DNA of 64,000 nt from Hypoxylon rubiginosum (lineage: Eukaryota > Ascomycota > Sordariomycetes > Xylariales > Hypoxylaceae), in assembly GCA_902806565.1 (NCBI GenBank), contig CADCXA010000006.1, forward strand, positions 806,001-870,000, in the 5' to 3' direction. Below the pieces are notes generated by a model. It was given only the letters and a program-made list of their open reading frames with translations. It was not told the origin of the DNA and ran no database searches. Positions within the stretch are counted from its first letter, which is position 1. Every line of letters begins with the position of its first letter. Made by a program: the position numbers and the translations under genes. Shown here piece by piece: positions 12,036 to 23,544 of the stretch.

Positions 12036-12986
12036 TCAAGAATCGCCCACGCCGACGGAGGGCTCATAAGTAGGCATCTTCCCCGCGTCCGCCTGTCGCT
12101 CGACCACCTGTATCGCCGTGTCCTTCATCGACCGTATGCACTCCTCCCGGAACTCGAGCACCTTCCGCGTAGCCGGGCGCTTGGTCACGTTCGCGTTCCA
12201 GCGGTGGTACTCGGGGAATTCTTTTCTCACGTCCAGCCCGCCCCTGGGGAACAGCGTGCCCAGCAGCGTATTCCACGGCGCGAACGCGAGATCCGCGTAG
12301 GTGCACTTGTCGCCGACCAGCCAGACCGCGTCGTCGGCGGCGAGACCTAGCTTCCGCCTCTGCTTGCCCAGGGCGCCGTCCACGACGCCCATGATGCGCT
12401 TCACCTCGGCCCCGTACCGGTCGATGGCCGTCTGCAGGTTCTGCTCCACGTGGAGCTGGGTGAACCACACTATTTTCGTAGCAAAAGGAGTCAGCCAAGT
12501 TTACCAGGCAACTACTCAACCCCTATTCCCGAAGAAGCCCTAAACTTTCACGGGAGATTGAGCAGCCCAGTATCTCAGGCGAAACCGAACATAAGAATGG
12601 GAAAGACGAGCCAACTCGAAGATACACGTACTCTTCTGGCCGAACATAGGCCCCTGAGCACTCATCTGGAACATGAGCCAGCTCTGCAGCAGCCACTTGT
12701 CCTCGAGCCTGTCGTCCCCGTACGTGAGCCTGCGCTCTCCGTCGTACGTAGCGACGAGGTAATTTATGATGGCGCCGGACTCCCAGAGCGTCACGCTCTT
12801 GTTTGGGTCGACCATGCTGGGCAGGCGCCCGTTCGGGTTCAGGGAGGTGTACGGCTCGGACTTGATCTCGCCGTACGGGATCCAGACGATGTCGTACGGC
12901 AGGCCGAGCTCCTCGAGCACGATGACGACCTTCCACGGGTTCGGCCCCTGGCCGTGCGGCCCGTTGTACACTTGGATGGGCTGCAT
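12036..12986 (-). CDS. URE2-type glutathione S-transferase
   Basis: Two exons (12986-12632 and 12469-12036; 162-base intron) give 262 residues. Residues about 3-85 form the thioredoxin-like domain: PNPWKVVIVLEELGLPYD, the cis-Pro motif GRLPSMVD, and WESGAIINYL with the Glu-Ser pair that binds the glutathione gamma-glutamyl group. The helical C-terminal domain follows, with GDKCTYADLAFAPW (the N-capping S/T-x-x-D motif) and a FPEYHRWNANVTKRPA segment typical of fungal Ure2p-like GSTs. The role is glutathione conjugation or peroxide detoxification in the cytosol; regulatory Ure2 function is unlikely because the Asn-rich prion domain of yeast Ure2 is absent. The intron is longer than most here; the splice joins GQK to MWFTQLHVEQ. 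Confidence 0.88.
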
Positions 12987-13999
12987 GGCGACTCTAGGTA
13001 AGAAGAATGACAGAACGGGGCTGGGTCCTCCTCCTCCTTTGCTCTTATTCCAGGAGCTGGGTGCTCGTTCTTATGTACAAGACGACGGCAAGCTTCTCGA
13101 GGTCGTCATCGAGTAGTGAACTGAGCTCTAGCCGCAATCCCTTGTCGATAGACGTGGATTCGACGCCGGTCTTAATACCTATAAGTCCGCAAAGCCCGGA
13201 GACCGTACATGAGATCATCAAAAGAACAGGCGATCTTCGCATCTTGATCGAGTATTGTGACTCGCCCGGCTAGCCTTCCGAGAGAGGTTGATGATACCTA
13301 CGCCCGTCAAGGAATAGTTCCCGGCTTATATATGCCCCGGCTCCACTCCGAACCCAGACGTCCCAGTAACGCATTTGTCAGTATTTATATAATTTCGCGT
13401 ACTCTTCGTTCTCTATCTTGCTCTTGCACATATCGCGAGGCGGTAGGGTAGTAAGGCGCTAGATTTGTCACCATAAGAGTCCGAGAGGAAGAACTCACGT
13501 CACCAGACTTAGCTCTCCGTCTCCATCCATATTGTTACTAGTATACCCCTTACGAAATCCCTTGAGATCATTATATGACATAAACTTGCTAAGGCCTCTC
13601 ATGAAACGGCACTATCGTAAATAAGGTGGTTAGCTGAATAATAGCCCTCTGCTTAAACTGGCTGGACGGAATCGATCTGCTTGGATACAATCGAACTGTC
13701 AGTACCGTCGCAGGAACTCAGGCTAGATACTCTGTTGGCTCCATAGTTCGATGTCAATTGTGGCTGCGCAGCTTATTCGTATTATTCATTGCAAGGTTAC
13801 CATTTTTCTCTCAATACCAGAGGTACAAAATGAGCGCAGTGATAGACTCGCTTTCATTCGCTGCGTCTGCATGCCGGAAGATATGTCGTCTCTTAATCAC
13901 GACCTCTTATCTCCCTTATAATGCATTTGTTCCACCAGCCAACCACATCGAAACGCTATGCTATCAGATACTAAACCCCATAAACTCCGCTTGTACGTG
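12987..13999. other. Intergenic, about 1 kb
   Basis: GST promoter side plus the 3' end of the GET3 gene. Short frames on both strands at 13007-13273 and 13758-14018 do not resemble proteins. Nothing else seen. Confidence 0.4.
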
Positions 14000-15072
14000 C
14001 TACTCGGGAGGCACATAGGGCTGGATGAGCATTTCGCTGAACCGCTCCAGCTTCTCCTTGCCTCGGACTTCCTCTACCAGGAGCGGCATTCTGACGACGT
14101 TGAACTCGTCGTACAGCTCCTCTATCTGATCCAGGTATTTCTTCTGCATCTTCCGGCGCGCGTTGCATTGCTCGCAGTTGCTGCTCTGCTTAGGGAACAG
14201 TAGCTGGTTCACCACAATGCAGTGCGTGTCGATATTATAACTCGCTAGCTCCTGGATCATACGTTCCGTCTCGTACAGACTCAGGAATTCTGCTATGCAG
14301 ACGCACACGAATGTCGTCAGGTTCTCGTCTTTGAACTGGGTGTTGACCTCGGAAATGGTCTGGCGGAGTCCTTCTAACTTTTCCATCATCTCGTTTAGGT
14401 TCTGGCCATTGGGCAGCGTGCCTTGGTTGCCGAGAAAGCCGTTGAGCAACGGCCCGTATTGTGAAGACAGTTGCGAGATCTTAGCTAGAGCTTTCTCGAG
14501 GACCGACGGGAATTGCAAGAACCGGAGCGTGTGACCGGTAGGTGCGGTGTCGAAGATGATGACCTCGTACGAGAGTGATTTGACTTGCTTAAGGACCTCT
14601 GCAAAGGACATAGCTTCGTCTATACCGGGGATCTAGAAGGGAAGATTAGTATGAGAAGAGCTAGAAGCAGCATACGTAATTTTATACTTACTGCAAAGGC
14701 TAGGTCCTGCATCATGCCTCCCATACCTCCCATCGAATTATCAGTCTCCTCCCCTTGCCCGGCCAGCAGATCCTGGATACTTCCATTCGGGTCAATCTCC
14801 ATAGCGCTAAGATTCGAGAAGCCTTCTACCAATCGCGCCTCCTTACCGAACTTTTGCGAGAAGGCGTCGGACAGATTGTGGGCGGGATCGGTGGAGATGA
14901 GAAGGACGGAGCGGCGGACTTTGGCGAGCTGTATGGCAAGGGAGCAGGAAGTAGTCGTTTTTCCGACACCACCCTTACCACCGACGAAGATCCATCGCAA
15001 AGTCTTTTGGTCCAGGATAGACTGTAGCGTGGGCTCGAGGCCGTCGTCGGCAGACACCACGGCAGAGGACAT
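14000..15072 (-). CDS. GET3: GET3 ATPase, targeting factor for tail-anchored membrane proteins
   Basis: Two exons (15072-14692 and 14632-14000; 59-base intron) give 337 residues, the normal length. Residues 30-40 are the deviant P-loop [11 protein letters not shown], followed by the Switch I region [10 protein letters not shown]. The A-loop/Switch II ([16 protein letters not shown]) comes next, then the helical client-binding region rich in Met and Leu, and a CEQC zinc motif ([12 protein letters not shown]) that forms the homodimer interface. The cytosolic Get3 dimer takes newly made tail-anchored proteins from Get4/Get5 and delivers them to Get1/Get2 at the ER. The open frame extends upstream to 15159, but the start at 15072 ([18 protein letters not shown]) matches the conserved family start and is preferred. 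The splice joins DLAFA to [10 protein letters not shown], as in other filamentous fungi. Confidence 0.95.
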
Positions 15073-15679
15073 GGTAGACGACGCTGGATGCGACGGTTCA
15101 CGAGCGAGGAAGTTACTGGTGAGAGCGGCGTAGGACGAATAGGCCGATAGAGAAGGCAAGCAAGACTACTCGATACGGTTCTCGGAAAGATATTGGGTGT
15201 AAGATGTCCTGAGAAAAATGTCGTGGCACGAATCTAGAGGTCGAAGCTAGAGATAGAATCTGGAAGATGGGATCGGAATCGACTGGAGCTCCAGCTTCCA
15301 AGTAAATCGCAGTGCCCCGCTATCTCAGATATGCGTTTGGTGGGGGTTGGTTTCTACGAGGCGAATGTACAAGGGAGGTAGAAGCCACACCGGCTGACTA
15401 GCAGACGCTTTCTGTGGCGTAACAACGACCCCTTTTTTACGTCATCATTTGTTAGGTTGGTAGTACTCATTCCCCCTTTACTGTCATTCACTATGCCATC
15501 TGGCTATGTCTTGTATATCCAATTGACTTGGCGATAGAGTGTTATTATTGAAACATCTAGGCAGTTAAATGTGTAAACCACATCGACTAGATCAACACTT
15601 TAACGTTCAAACAGGATTGGCTCGTAACTCCCGAAATCCTATCTCGAAATGTCATCGTCTCCCTATGACCGCGATATCC
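15073..15679. other. Intergenic, 607 bases
   Basis: GET3 promoter and 5' leader, and the 3' end of the small mitochondrial protein gene. Nothing distinctive seen. Confidence 0.4.
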
Positions 15680-16090
15680 TCACTTGTCACCAGTGTTATG
15701 AAGTGCGTTTGGCACAGCTCTCTCGATGCTCTCGGGAACCTTCTCCTGGACCTTCTTGGGTAGAATAGATTCCTCGCCTCCTCCCTTCGCATGGGTCTTG
15801 TTGGTGGACTGGCCCGGATTCTTCCCCGTGGGATGGATCTTGAGTCGCGGTTAGCTAGGTAAAAGTGTAGTGAACCTCCCCAAAAGCATAGTCCTTACCG
15901 AATCGGGGAGGGCCTCTTCCACATCCTTAGGTACTTTCTCCTGAGCCTTTCTAGGAACCTTGGATGCGCCGGTGGCGTGTGACTTGTCTGCGCTGGACAT
16001 TCTGGCGAAGGCAGTTGAAAAAGATTGGGTAGTGAATGAAGCTCGTCTTGAACCTGAAGATATAACTGATCTGGTGGATTGCAAGTACAT
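15680..16090 (-). CDS. Small predicted mitochondrial protein with an internal duplication
   Basis: Two exons (16090-15899 and 15838-15680; 60-base intron) give 116 residues. Residues 1 to about 30 (MYLQSTRSVISSGSRRASFT...) have no acidic residue and many Arg and Ser, a typical mitochondrial presequence. The mature part holds two similar segments: KVPRKAQEKVPKDVEEALPD + SIHPTGK, and LPKKVQEKVPESIERAVPN + ALHNTGDK. The intron falls inside the first copy, after LPDS. Length, repeats and charge resemble uncharacterised fungal stress- or LEA-like small proteins, but I do not recognise a named family. If the presequence is not used, translation could start at Met31. A matrix location is inferred from the N-terminus only. 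Confidence 0.72.
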
Positions 16091-17798
16091 TGTAGAATTC
16101 GAATATCTCTTTGGATCTTCGTAAGAAAAAGTTGCGATACTTATATTCTATTCATCTAGGTTAACAAATAAAACTAGGTACAATGTTGCAGGTTCATAAT
16201 GAATCACCAATATTAATACCCGAGAATTTATAATATCCTACACCGCCTCATGTGATTTCTACATGATGGACGTAGATGTCATGGTGTAATCATGGATACG
16301 ATATCACGTATAGGCTCGGAGCAAGTCCTCCCCGGCTGCTGGGTAAGTGATGGACTCAAACCTTCACAAGCCGCAAATTGTGTATATGACGCGAATACGC
16401 CCAATGATGAGTAAATATGAACAAACACTCAGCCACGGTTTTAACTTGATCTCAACGTTGCCGACAGGTCTACGCCGTACCGAGCCCGAGCCCGAACCTA
16501 CGCCCGGTACACTTTACATACACGCGTCATCACCGTATCAACTTCTAGTAGCCCTCATTATGTGAAATAATCAACATTTCTGGGGAACACCAGCACACGA
16601 TGTGAAAAGCACGATGGTCATCCGAGTCCAGTTCATTTCATTGATATTCCACCTAAGGATGTATGTAGGTAGTAGGTGGATTGTCTGCCAAAGAGAGGGA
16701 AGCCTAATCAGATGTTCTAGTCAGAATACCAGGCTAGCAGGTATCCCTATCAGCTAATGAGACTATGCTCTATCAAAATCCAATAAAATAGGTATCTAAG
16801 TAGTGCATGTTCTGAACTATATATCGGGTGAAGTTATCCTGATCGACGAATCTTAAGACCCTATATTAGGTACCTACTTCCTACAGTACCTCTTCATGAT
16901 ACATTATGACAATTCAGTGGTTCATTAGTGGTCGACGACGTTACTAAGCACACACTTTGCTTAAGTCTCGTATTAGAGTAGAATTAGGATCTGTATATTC
17001 GTTTTGACGTAAAAGAGAGCGTTTGAATTCTTGTTGCCTCCCTTGTATCTATTAAGCTCGAAGATTCGTACCACATGGTGCGTGTGACGGCTTGTCCTAA
17101 CTCAACCCCTTTTCCTACATCCGGTCGGAGCCGAATAATAGACCAGGGACCGAAAGCATATGAAGCTGTATGCTGTACTACTGATACCATCTTGTCTGAC
17201 CTGATTCGGCTGTCTCCCTCGGTGGGTACCTACATCTTGCGTCACGCCATGTGCGTGGTATGTCTCACCTTTTAAACCCTCACCTTACGATCCCATGTTA
17301 TTAGGGGAGGCTGTGTAAAATAAGCTGAAATAACGTACCCAGTGAGCACATCTACGCTTCTGGATACCTCCTAAATGCCACAATGTCAGGCTTCATGGGT
17401 AGCCTTTGCATATGAAACTGCTGCTAAGATTTAGGCAGACACACCGAAAAGGCAGGATTGATCATGAACGGTGTCATCAATATTATTGATTATTGCGGTG
17501 GGTAACACAACAGACGGCACAGAAAGGTCTTGCAGATTTGCAGATTCTAGATCAGTCGCCAAGGAGCCAGGTGAGGCTTGTAGATTCGAAATAACTCCGG
17601 ATTCCAAATTATTCTCCGTGGTGTCTAGAGCTAGGAGGTATCCAGGTACCTGGTGCGGCCGAGTAGTAGGAGATCGGTTGCTTGAGATCGGTCCATGGTG
17701 TTCACGTCTATACCAAATTATATACATGTATAGCGCCGTAAAACGTAGCAATAGAGTATCGTTTTAGGTATCCTGGGTATTAAAATTACATTAAACAT
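16091..17798. other. Intergenic, 1.7 kb
   Basis: Promoter of the small mitochondrial protein gene, then AT-richer sequence up to the 3' end of the Pth11-like gene. Several 'taggta/tacctac' motifs (e.g. 16661-16680, 16868-16876) recur here as in other spacers. Short frames at 16347-16565 and 17431-17767 show no domain. No gene called. Confidence 0.4.
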
Positions 17799-19338
17799 TC
17801 AAACTTGGATGTAGCTGCGGCTCGACATGTTGTAGTCGACCGGCACGTGGGCACTATTCAGCCAACGCTCGGTGTCGCCCATCCGGGTTCTAACTGGTTC
17901 TATACCGTGGTGGCCGGCGAAGTGAACCGGAGCAATGTCGTTGGTAACGACGATATCTGTCTCCATGCGAATCTGATTATTCCCCAGCATGGAGTCCCGG
18001 CTACCCGTCTTCATCGCTCCGCCGATATTGTGTTCTTCAGTGTCGTACAGGTCGTCTAAAGAGAGGTTATGCTCCTTGACGATTCTCCACGATTGCCTCG
18101 CGGCGGTCGGGGCTGTGCTGTCGCCCCATGAAGACTCGTGGGTAACCTTGTTTGACTTGTTTTGCCGCTTCCTGACTAGGGGCGAGAGTACGGGAATGCA
18201 AGCGCATATTATGCCCAGGTTTGTCTCCACCGTGGACCAAAGGATAAGGTCTCCGGAGTCGAGGGGGTTGGTGAGACTCCGGACGCTTTGGATGCGGATG
18301 ATTTGGATAACGGTGATGAAGAAGCCAAGAGCGAAGAGTCCAAGAAGCACGACCTTCTTTCGCGTCGGGATCTTGGTCTTGATGAGGACGGGGAAGGGAA
18401 GAAACATACTGCCATTTGTTAGACTAGCTCTCATTCGTCGGGGGGCAACAGAGTAACTTACACAGCGAAGTCGAAAACAATTGTCAAGGACGACGAGGCC
18501 GTGTAGAATGGCACAATCCTAGGGTCAAATTCCTTTACCACCTGCTTACGATTTAGTCTTGTTACAATCGTGAACGAGTCTTCTCTGGCGTACCGGCTGG
18601 GATAGCTTGAGCTGGACTACCAAGGTCGCCAGATGGAAAAGAGTACAAGAGACCAGCACGCATGAGACCCCATACTTGCACATTCCCTTATGAACGAAGC
18701 GAAAGTAGCCAAGTAAGAGGGTTAGTTTAAACCCCAGGACACTGAGAATATACCTAAGTTAGAGATTAGTTGAGGAAAATAAGTTGTACGCTGGCGTGTT
18801 GAGCCGCTTACAAGGGAGCGCCCGCGTATTCCAACTGTCTCGAGTTAGATCAACCTGGTAATAGATAGGGGGGGTGTTTATATCTTACAAGCTGATATGT
18901 ATAGATGTTTTGTGGTGGGATATCGTCGATATGCTTTATCCCTAGACCCCATGAAGTCTCTGGCAGGCTCATGTCAGTGCTTGTGAGAGTTGCTTGTGTG
19001 GCTGGCACATACGTATTGCGGAGATGATAGTAAACGCGCACGTTAGAAGCTGCGAAGCTCGTTAATAACCAGTGCCAATGAGTTGCTTCTTGAGTCGCTT
19101 CTGGGAATGCTTACCCATGTACCGAGTGCAAACCAATCATCTAACACATATGTTTAGCTTCAGCTGGCGGACTCCAGGAGTTTGACATACCTGCTCCTAA
19201 TGCGTGGATAAGATAAATCCGAACATAATAGCGAAGGCATAGAAAGCCAAGCGACACTGCCGTCAAGACGCTCGCAACGGCCACAATCATGGGCCCATCA
19301 GTGGGAGTATCATCAGGGGCGTTGCGTATATACCCCAT
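17799..19338 (-). CDS. Pth11-like seven-span rhodopsin-domain receptor/membrane protein
   Basis: I rebuild eight exons: 19338-19191, 19140-19115, 19049-19013, 18959-18889, 18834-18812, 18753-18594, 18541-18462 and 18408-17799, giving 384 residues. Every junction keeps the frame and restores the fungal rhodopsin-like domain: ALGADDWFALGTW, LLTCAFTIISAIQTSWGLG, HIDDIPPQNIYTYQLLEYAG, APLYILSVLGFKLTLLLGYF, VVQLKLSQPVVKEFDPRIVP and ASSSLTIVFDFAVMFLPFPV. A last span and a 100-residue charged cytosolic tail follow. Members are plasma-membrane proteins; a few (Magnaporthe Pth11) act in surface or nutrient sensing, but most are uncharacterised and this one lacks an N-terminal CFEM domain. Exons of 26, 37 and 23 bases are unusually small; the 23-base exon is supported because LEYAG is conserved and all other joins break the frame. 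Automated prediction would probably miss it. Confidence 0.82.
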
Positions 19339-20653
19339 ATTCTCGCTGATTTCGCAAGCCTGGTCTTGTAGGCCAGTTAGGTTAGTCGCTATCTAGCTTT
19401 TCGAACTTGTTCAGTGGTAGGTATCTTCGGCGCTGAGGTATTCTCCCTGCTTATGTAGCCATTTGACGCAGGTGGCGTTTATCACAAGGTGAGAAAGAAA
19501 GGCAATAGATCGTGCAATGGAGTATTATTCAGAGTAACCCAATGGAAAGGTTTCATTCTGGTTCTTCAACCGGGGAGGATCATCTTTAAATGCCGGGACA
19601 AGGTGAAAATCCTTCATAGTCGATCGATCAGTTTGCGGGTGGCTTGCAGAACAGCACGGGGGCAATGATTGATTCTAATAAGGCGTGCGGGCCTCGTCGG
19701 AATTTGGCGGTGACTATTTCTGGTCTGTAGCTCTTAAAACGCCATTTAGGTTGCAATCCACGCCTCTCGTATGACTGGCGCTGAATCATGGCTGTCATGA
19801 CAAAATGAAGGGTTGCAGCGTAGCATACGACCGTGTCCGCCGGCGGATTCCTTCGAGCATCAACTTCATGACAACCGCCTCCACCTTTCTGTCGGGTGCG
19901 GGGACACAGATGGTTGATTGGAGACGACTTGCGATCCTGCTGGGCTGTAAACCGACCATTGTGCAACGCAAATCCTTTTGGGGGTTGCAATAGGACGTGA
20001 GATCTGCATATTACATATTCGGCCATCCTTTAGGAGAAGCTGAGGGTTGAACTATTCCCAGAAGGGCTTGTGGCGTGATGTAAGCATTTCTTGAATAGGG
20101 GAGGGCAAGGAATAAAATAGGACAATTTCATGTGCCTTTTGACAGTTTGTAGCTTACAGCCTTGGGCCAGGACATAGTCGACTCCTGTTTAAGGACCTCT
20201 TTAAATGTCGACAATGGCCTTTCGCTACTATGGTCGATAGTGATCTCTTCGTCCATCAGGAGGGCTTTGAGCATGATAGCAGACAATATACCTCTAGCCC
20301 TGCGTTGCCGCGAATCTGTATGTCAGATTAAACAGCCGCTCCTCCAATGTCTCCTGTGAGGTAGGAGCACGAATAATAGAAACCAATTCCATGCTCAAGA
20401 CACGAGATATAGTCACGCACCTAGAATTTAACCATCTTGTAGGATTTATTTCAATTAGCAAGCGCGTTAATGCTTCTACCTACGAAGCGACCAATTCCGC
20501 TGGCCCCGAATACTATCCACAACGCGCTTTGGTAAAACAATATTTCATGCATGACTACGTCTCACGAGCATCTAGTAAGTTGTGGCTCATCTAAGAGACT
20601 AAAACCAAAGGCTTCAGCATCACTCGCCCTGCGTAGATATCGGCGTCCTTAAC
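19339..20653. other. Intergenic, 1.3 kb
   Basis: Pth11-like promoter side and the 3' end of RTF1. A minus-strand open frame of 132 codons (19628-20026) has no recognisable domain or conserved composition and is not called. Nothing else seen. Confidence 0.4.
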
Positions 20654-23009
20654 CTAGTCAATATCAACCTCGATTTCAAGATCCAACGCCGCGATGATAT
20701 CGTCATCCACAATCGGCTTGTGAATCTGCGGGATTCCCTTGTGATCTTTCCCTGTCTGGTGGTTCTGCATCTGCAATTTCTGCAGATGGGGTAGAAGCGG
20801 TGCCTTCGTAGGACTTTGCTTTGGTGTTCCATTTGCCGGAGTTGACGTAGCGCTGCCGTTGAGAGGCTTCGGCTTTTGGTCGGTGGGATCGTTAACATCC
20901 TGCTTGAACTTGGGCTTAGTCCGCAGACGGCGCGAGGTATCTTCTTCAACGTGCTCCCCTCGTGCAATACGCATCTCGATTTTGCGTGCTTTCGCCTTCT
21001 CCATTATCTGTGCTTTGCGCACTGCTTCGGCATTGCGTCGACGGTTCTCGGCGTTCAGAGCTGCCAAGCGGTCCTGCTGAGAGGGTGTTGAGCTGGTCGA
21101 CGACTTAGTGACTGGCGTTAGGCTCGTCTTAAAAGCTAGGCGCGGAGTCTCGAGAGAGTCCAGCTGATCCTGCAGCTTTGAAACCTTCATGTCGTCCCCG
21201 CGACGTTTGGCTTCCTCGATCGCATTGAGTAGTCGCTTTCGCTCCGTGGGTTCAAATCTCTCGCGCAAGCTTCGTTCTCTCTCAATCTTTTCGTTCACCT
21301 CGGCATCGGTCCATGAGCGATCTCGGAGAGCATTGATATCGTCGATCTTGGCATCTAGAACTGGCTTCTTCGGAAAGATAATGCCTTCATCCTGGCAAAC
21401 CTTCTTGTAGCGGGCGAACTCGGTCTGCAGCTAATTAGATTTGAGTTAAACCGAATATCGCAACCGCATCATACCTCAGTGAATGGCTGGTCAGAGCAAC
21501 TGATGAAGGGCCAATCTCTCTCGGCCTTACCATGAGCAGCCTTGACGTACTGATCAGTGACAAATGTCTGACCCGTCTTCTTCTCCATTGCATAGGGCTT
21601 TCCTTTGGAAAATCCTGAAATGACAGTTAGTAGAATAACTTCTTAGGCGATGCGCTTGACTATACCTTTGACATGACACATTCTATAGACGTTCTCGCCC
21701 TCAGGACCCGGTCCAATGGAAACACGAACGTAGCACCCGGTGATCTTCGCGTCGAAACCAGGGTAGAAGCAAACTTGAGCGAAGCGGCTGCGACCAAGTC
21801 GTATGCGCTCGAAATCGCGTAGTTCGGCAGGCGGAAGTTCTTTGACCTCGGGAGTTCGGGTTCTGGAACGTCTATCCTCGATGTCACTGCTTCTACCGAT
21901 ATCGCGATCGGGGCTGTCGCGCGAAGCAGAGTGCGACATCCTCTTGCGCTCTCGATCCTCTTCTCTGCGGCGCAAGCGATCGCTCTTCTCGGCTCGGGCA
22001 CGGCGCAGCGATTCAATGCCAGCACTGGTTTCGCCGACCTTGGACCCACCTACTCTTGTCCGTTGTCGGGCTGTCTTGCGCTGGGGGTCGTCCAGGTCAG
22101 TGGCGCTTGCCTTGCGCTTCTTACCCACTTGGCTTTCATCCTCTCTGTTCTTCAGTAGTCGACGCAGTAGAGTGTTTTGCCGCTGACGGTCGACCTCCTC
22201 CTGACGCTTCGCAAGTAATTGTTCTCGCTCAAGCTCGGGCAAGGCTAGAATTTCTTCCTTCTCTATCTCACTCGCGTAAATACCGTCGACGGGGTACTTG
22301 TTATCGTCATCGTCGTCCACCTTCCCATTGGTGTTGGTCGCCTGAAAAGGGTCGGAATCCGAGTCGGATTCGTCCATGGGGGCGGAATTTTGTGAGGCGG
22401 GAGAAGCCATGGAGGAACTGAGGTGAGGTAAGACGCAAGTTAGTCTAAATTGCTACTCGGTTGAAAATACGAAATAAGTAAGCCGAACGGAATGGATTTG
22501 AATGTTGAATGTAGGAGGCAGCCCAGCGGTGTCACGTATGTGACAGTAGATTGACGTGGAATCAAAGGCACCAAGGTATTGTATTGAGGTGCTGGATGTG
22601 GAGTGGACGAGTATGGAGATTCAGGTATTTATGTTAAATGTTGGCGCTCGAGTAGTCTCTGGGGCGAACAATTGTGTTTGTAGCGCGGCAACGCAGTAGC
22701 GGTAGCTGGACAATGGAAACAATTCGGGCGTTGTTGGCGTGGGCTTGGGCGTTGTGCGCGGGCGGTGACAAAAAACCACAAACAATTTGGGAAAGAACAA
22801 AACTCCAAAACTCGGCGGGGAACTTACGCCTCGCCTTCCTCCTCATCTGAATCGTCGTGCCTTCTCTTCCTAGGTTTTGCTTTACTCGACGTCTGCTTAG
22901 CATCAGGATCAGGCGTACCAGACGCTGAATGGCTATCATCCTGCTCTACTTCTCCGTCCGACTCATCGCCGCCGACGAGCGCGAGAAATTCGTCGTCTAC
23001 ATCAGCCAT
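20654..23009 (-). CDS. RTF1: Rtf1, Plus-3 domain subunit of the Paf1 transcription elongation complex
   Basis: Four exons (23009-22828, 22417-21666, 21614-21475, 21430-20654) give 616 residues. Exon 1 codes an acidic start MADVDDEFLALVGGDESD typical of fungal Rtf1; it is separated by a 410-base intron from exon 2, and the splice makes EEGEASSMASP. A charged, coiled region follows, then the Plus-3 domain (about residues 260-395) with RIRLGRSRFAQVCFYPGFDA, GCYVRVSIGPG and VYRMCHVKGF, where the Plus-3 fold binds phosphorylated Spt5 repeats. The C-terminal half is helical and charged, with the SWTDAEVNEKI segment and a Paf1-contacting tail. Rtf1 also carries the histone modification domain that promotes H2B ubiquitylation; it should lie in the linker before Plus-3. 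The other introns are 51 and 44 bases. It is divergent from COQ7. Confidence 0.93.
22418..22827 (-). other. 410-base first intron of RTF1
   Basis: It begins GTAAGT directly after GAGGC and ends in a CTCACCTCAG acceptor. It is several times longer than the typical 50-60 base introns of this window. No open frame or RNA family is recognised inside it. Confidence 0.7.
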
Positions 23010-23544
23010 ACTTGCAACTTGCGGGATTGAATTTGATAGATCGATCTAGGGACACTTCGCGCTTGGGATGGGAGATGTCGAGATTTCGAGACGGCGAGTA
23101 AGACGACGTATCGCCAGAGTCGACTGGGTGCAAAAAGGCAGTTAGAACGTCTATATTAGATGGAAACCAAATATTAGAACAAGTATTCAGAAAAAATCTT
23201 GGAAAAGAAGAGGGGGTTGAATGATGAATGAGGTTGAGTTCCCCCTATTCAAGAGTTGAAGAAGGAAGTTGTTCTACGAGCTAGGCTGAGCCTTGTTAGG
23301 ATACGTCTGCAGGCCATTTGCTTAACTTCTTTAATTGTCCGCTTGTATTACATAACAACCCAATTCTCAAGTTTAATGTGGAGATAAGGTACCAGCCACT
23401 TCAAAGTTACACACCAGTCAGCAGTCTAACCGCCTGCGCCTCAGCTCGGATCCTGACTATCGGGGCTCGGATGTTTCCGTCATCAATTTCATAGGTACTC
23501 ACGATATACACCTTAATTCGTAGTAGGCATCTACTCGTCGAGCC
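23010..23544. promoter_or_regulatory. Shared divergent promoter region of RTF1 and COQ7
   Basis: 535 bases separate the start codons of RTF1 (minus) and COQ7 (plus), so both promoters must overlap this stretch. A CCAAT pentamer sits at 23360-23364, about 180 bases before the COQ7 start; CCAAT is the binding site of the HAP/CBC complex, which controls respiratory genes, but one pentamer is weak evidence. No TATA box is evident. Confidence 0.45.

Noticed and set aside
14987..15159. Longer N-terminus for GET3 starting at 15159
   Set aside because: The extra 29 residues are absent from the family; the Met at 15072 matches the conserved start.
19628..20026. Minus-strand frame of 132 codons upstream of the Pth11-like gene
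   Set aside because: No domain, no signal and no coding-type base bias.
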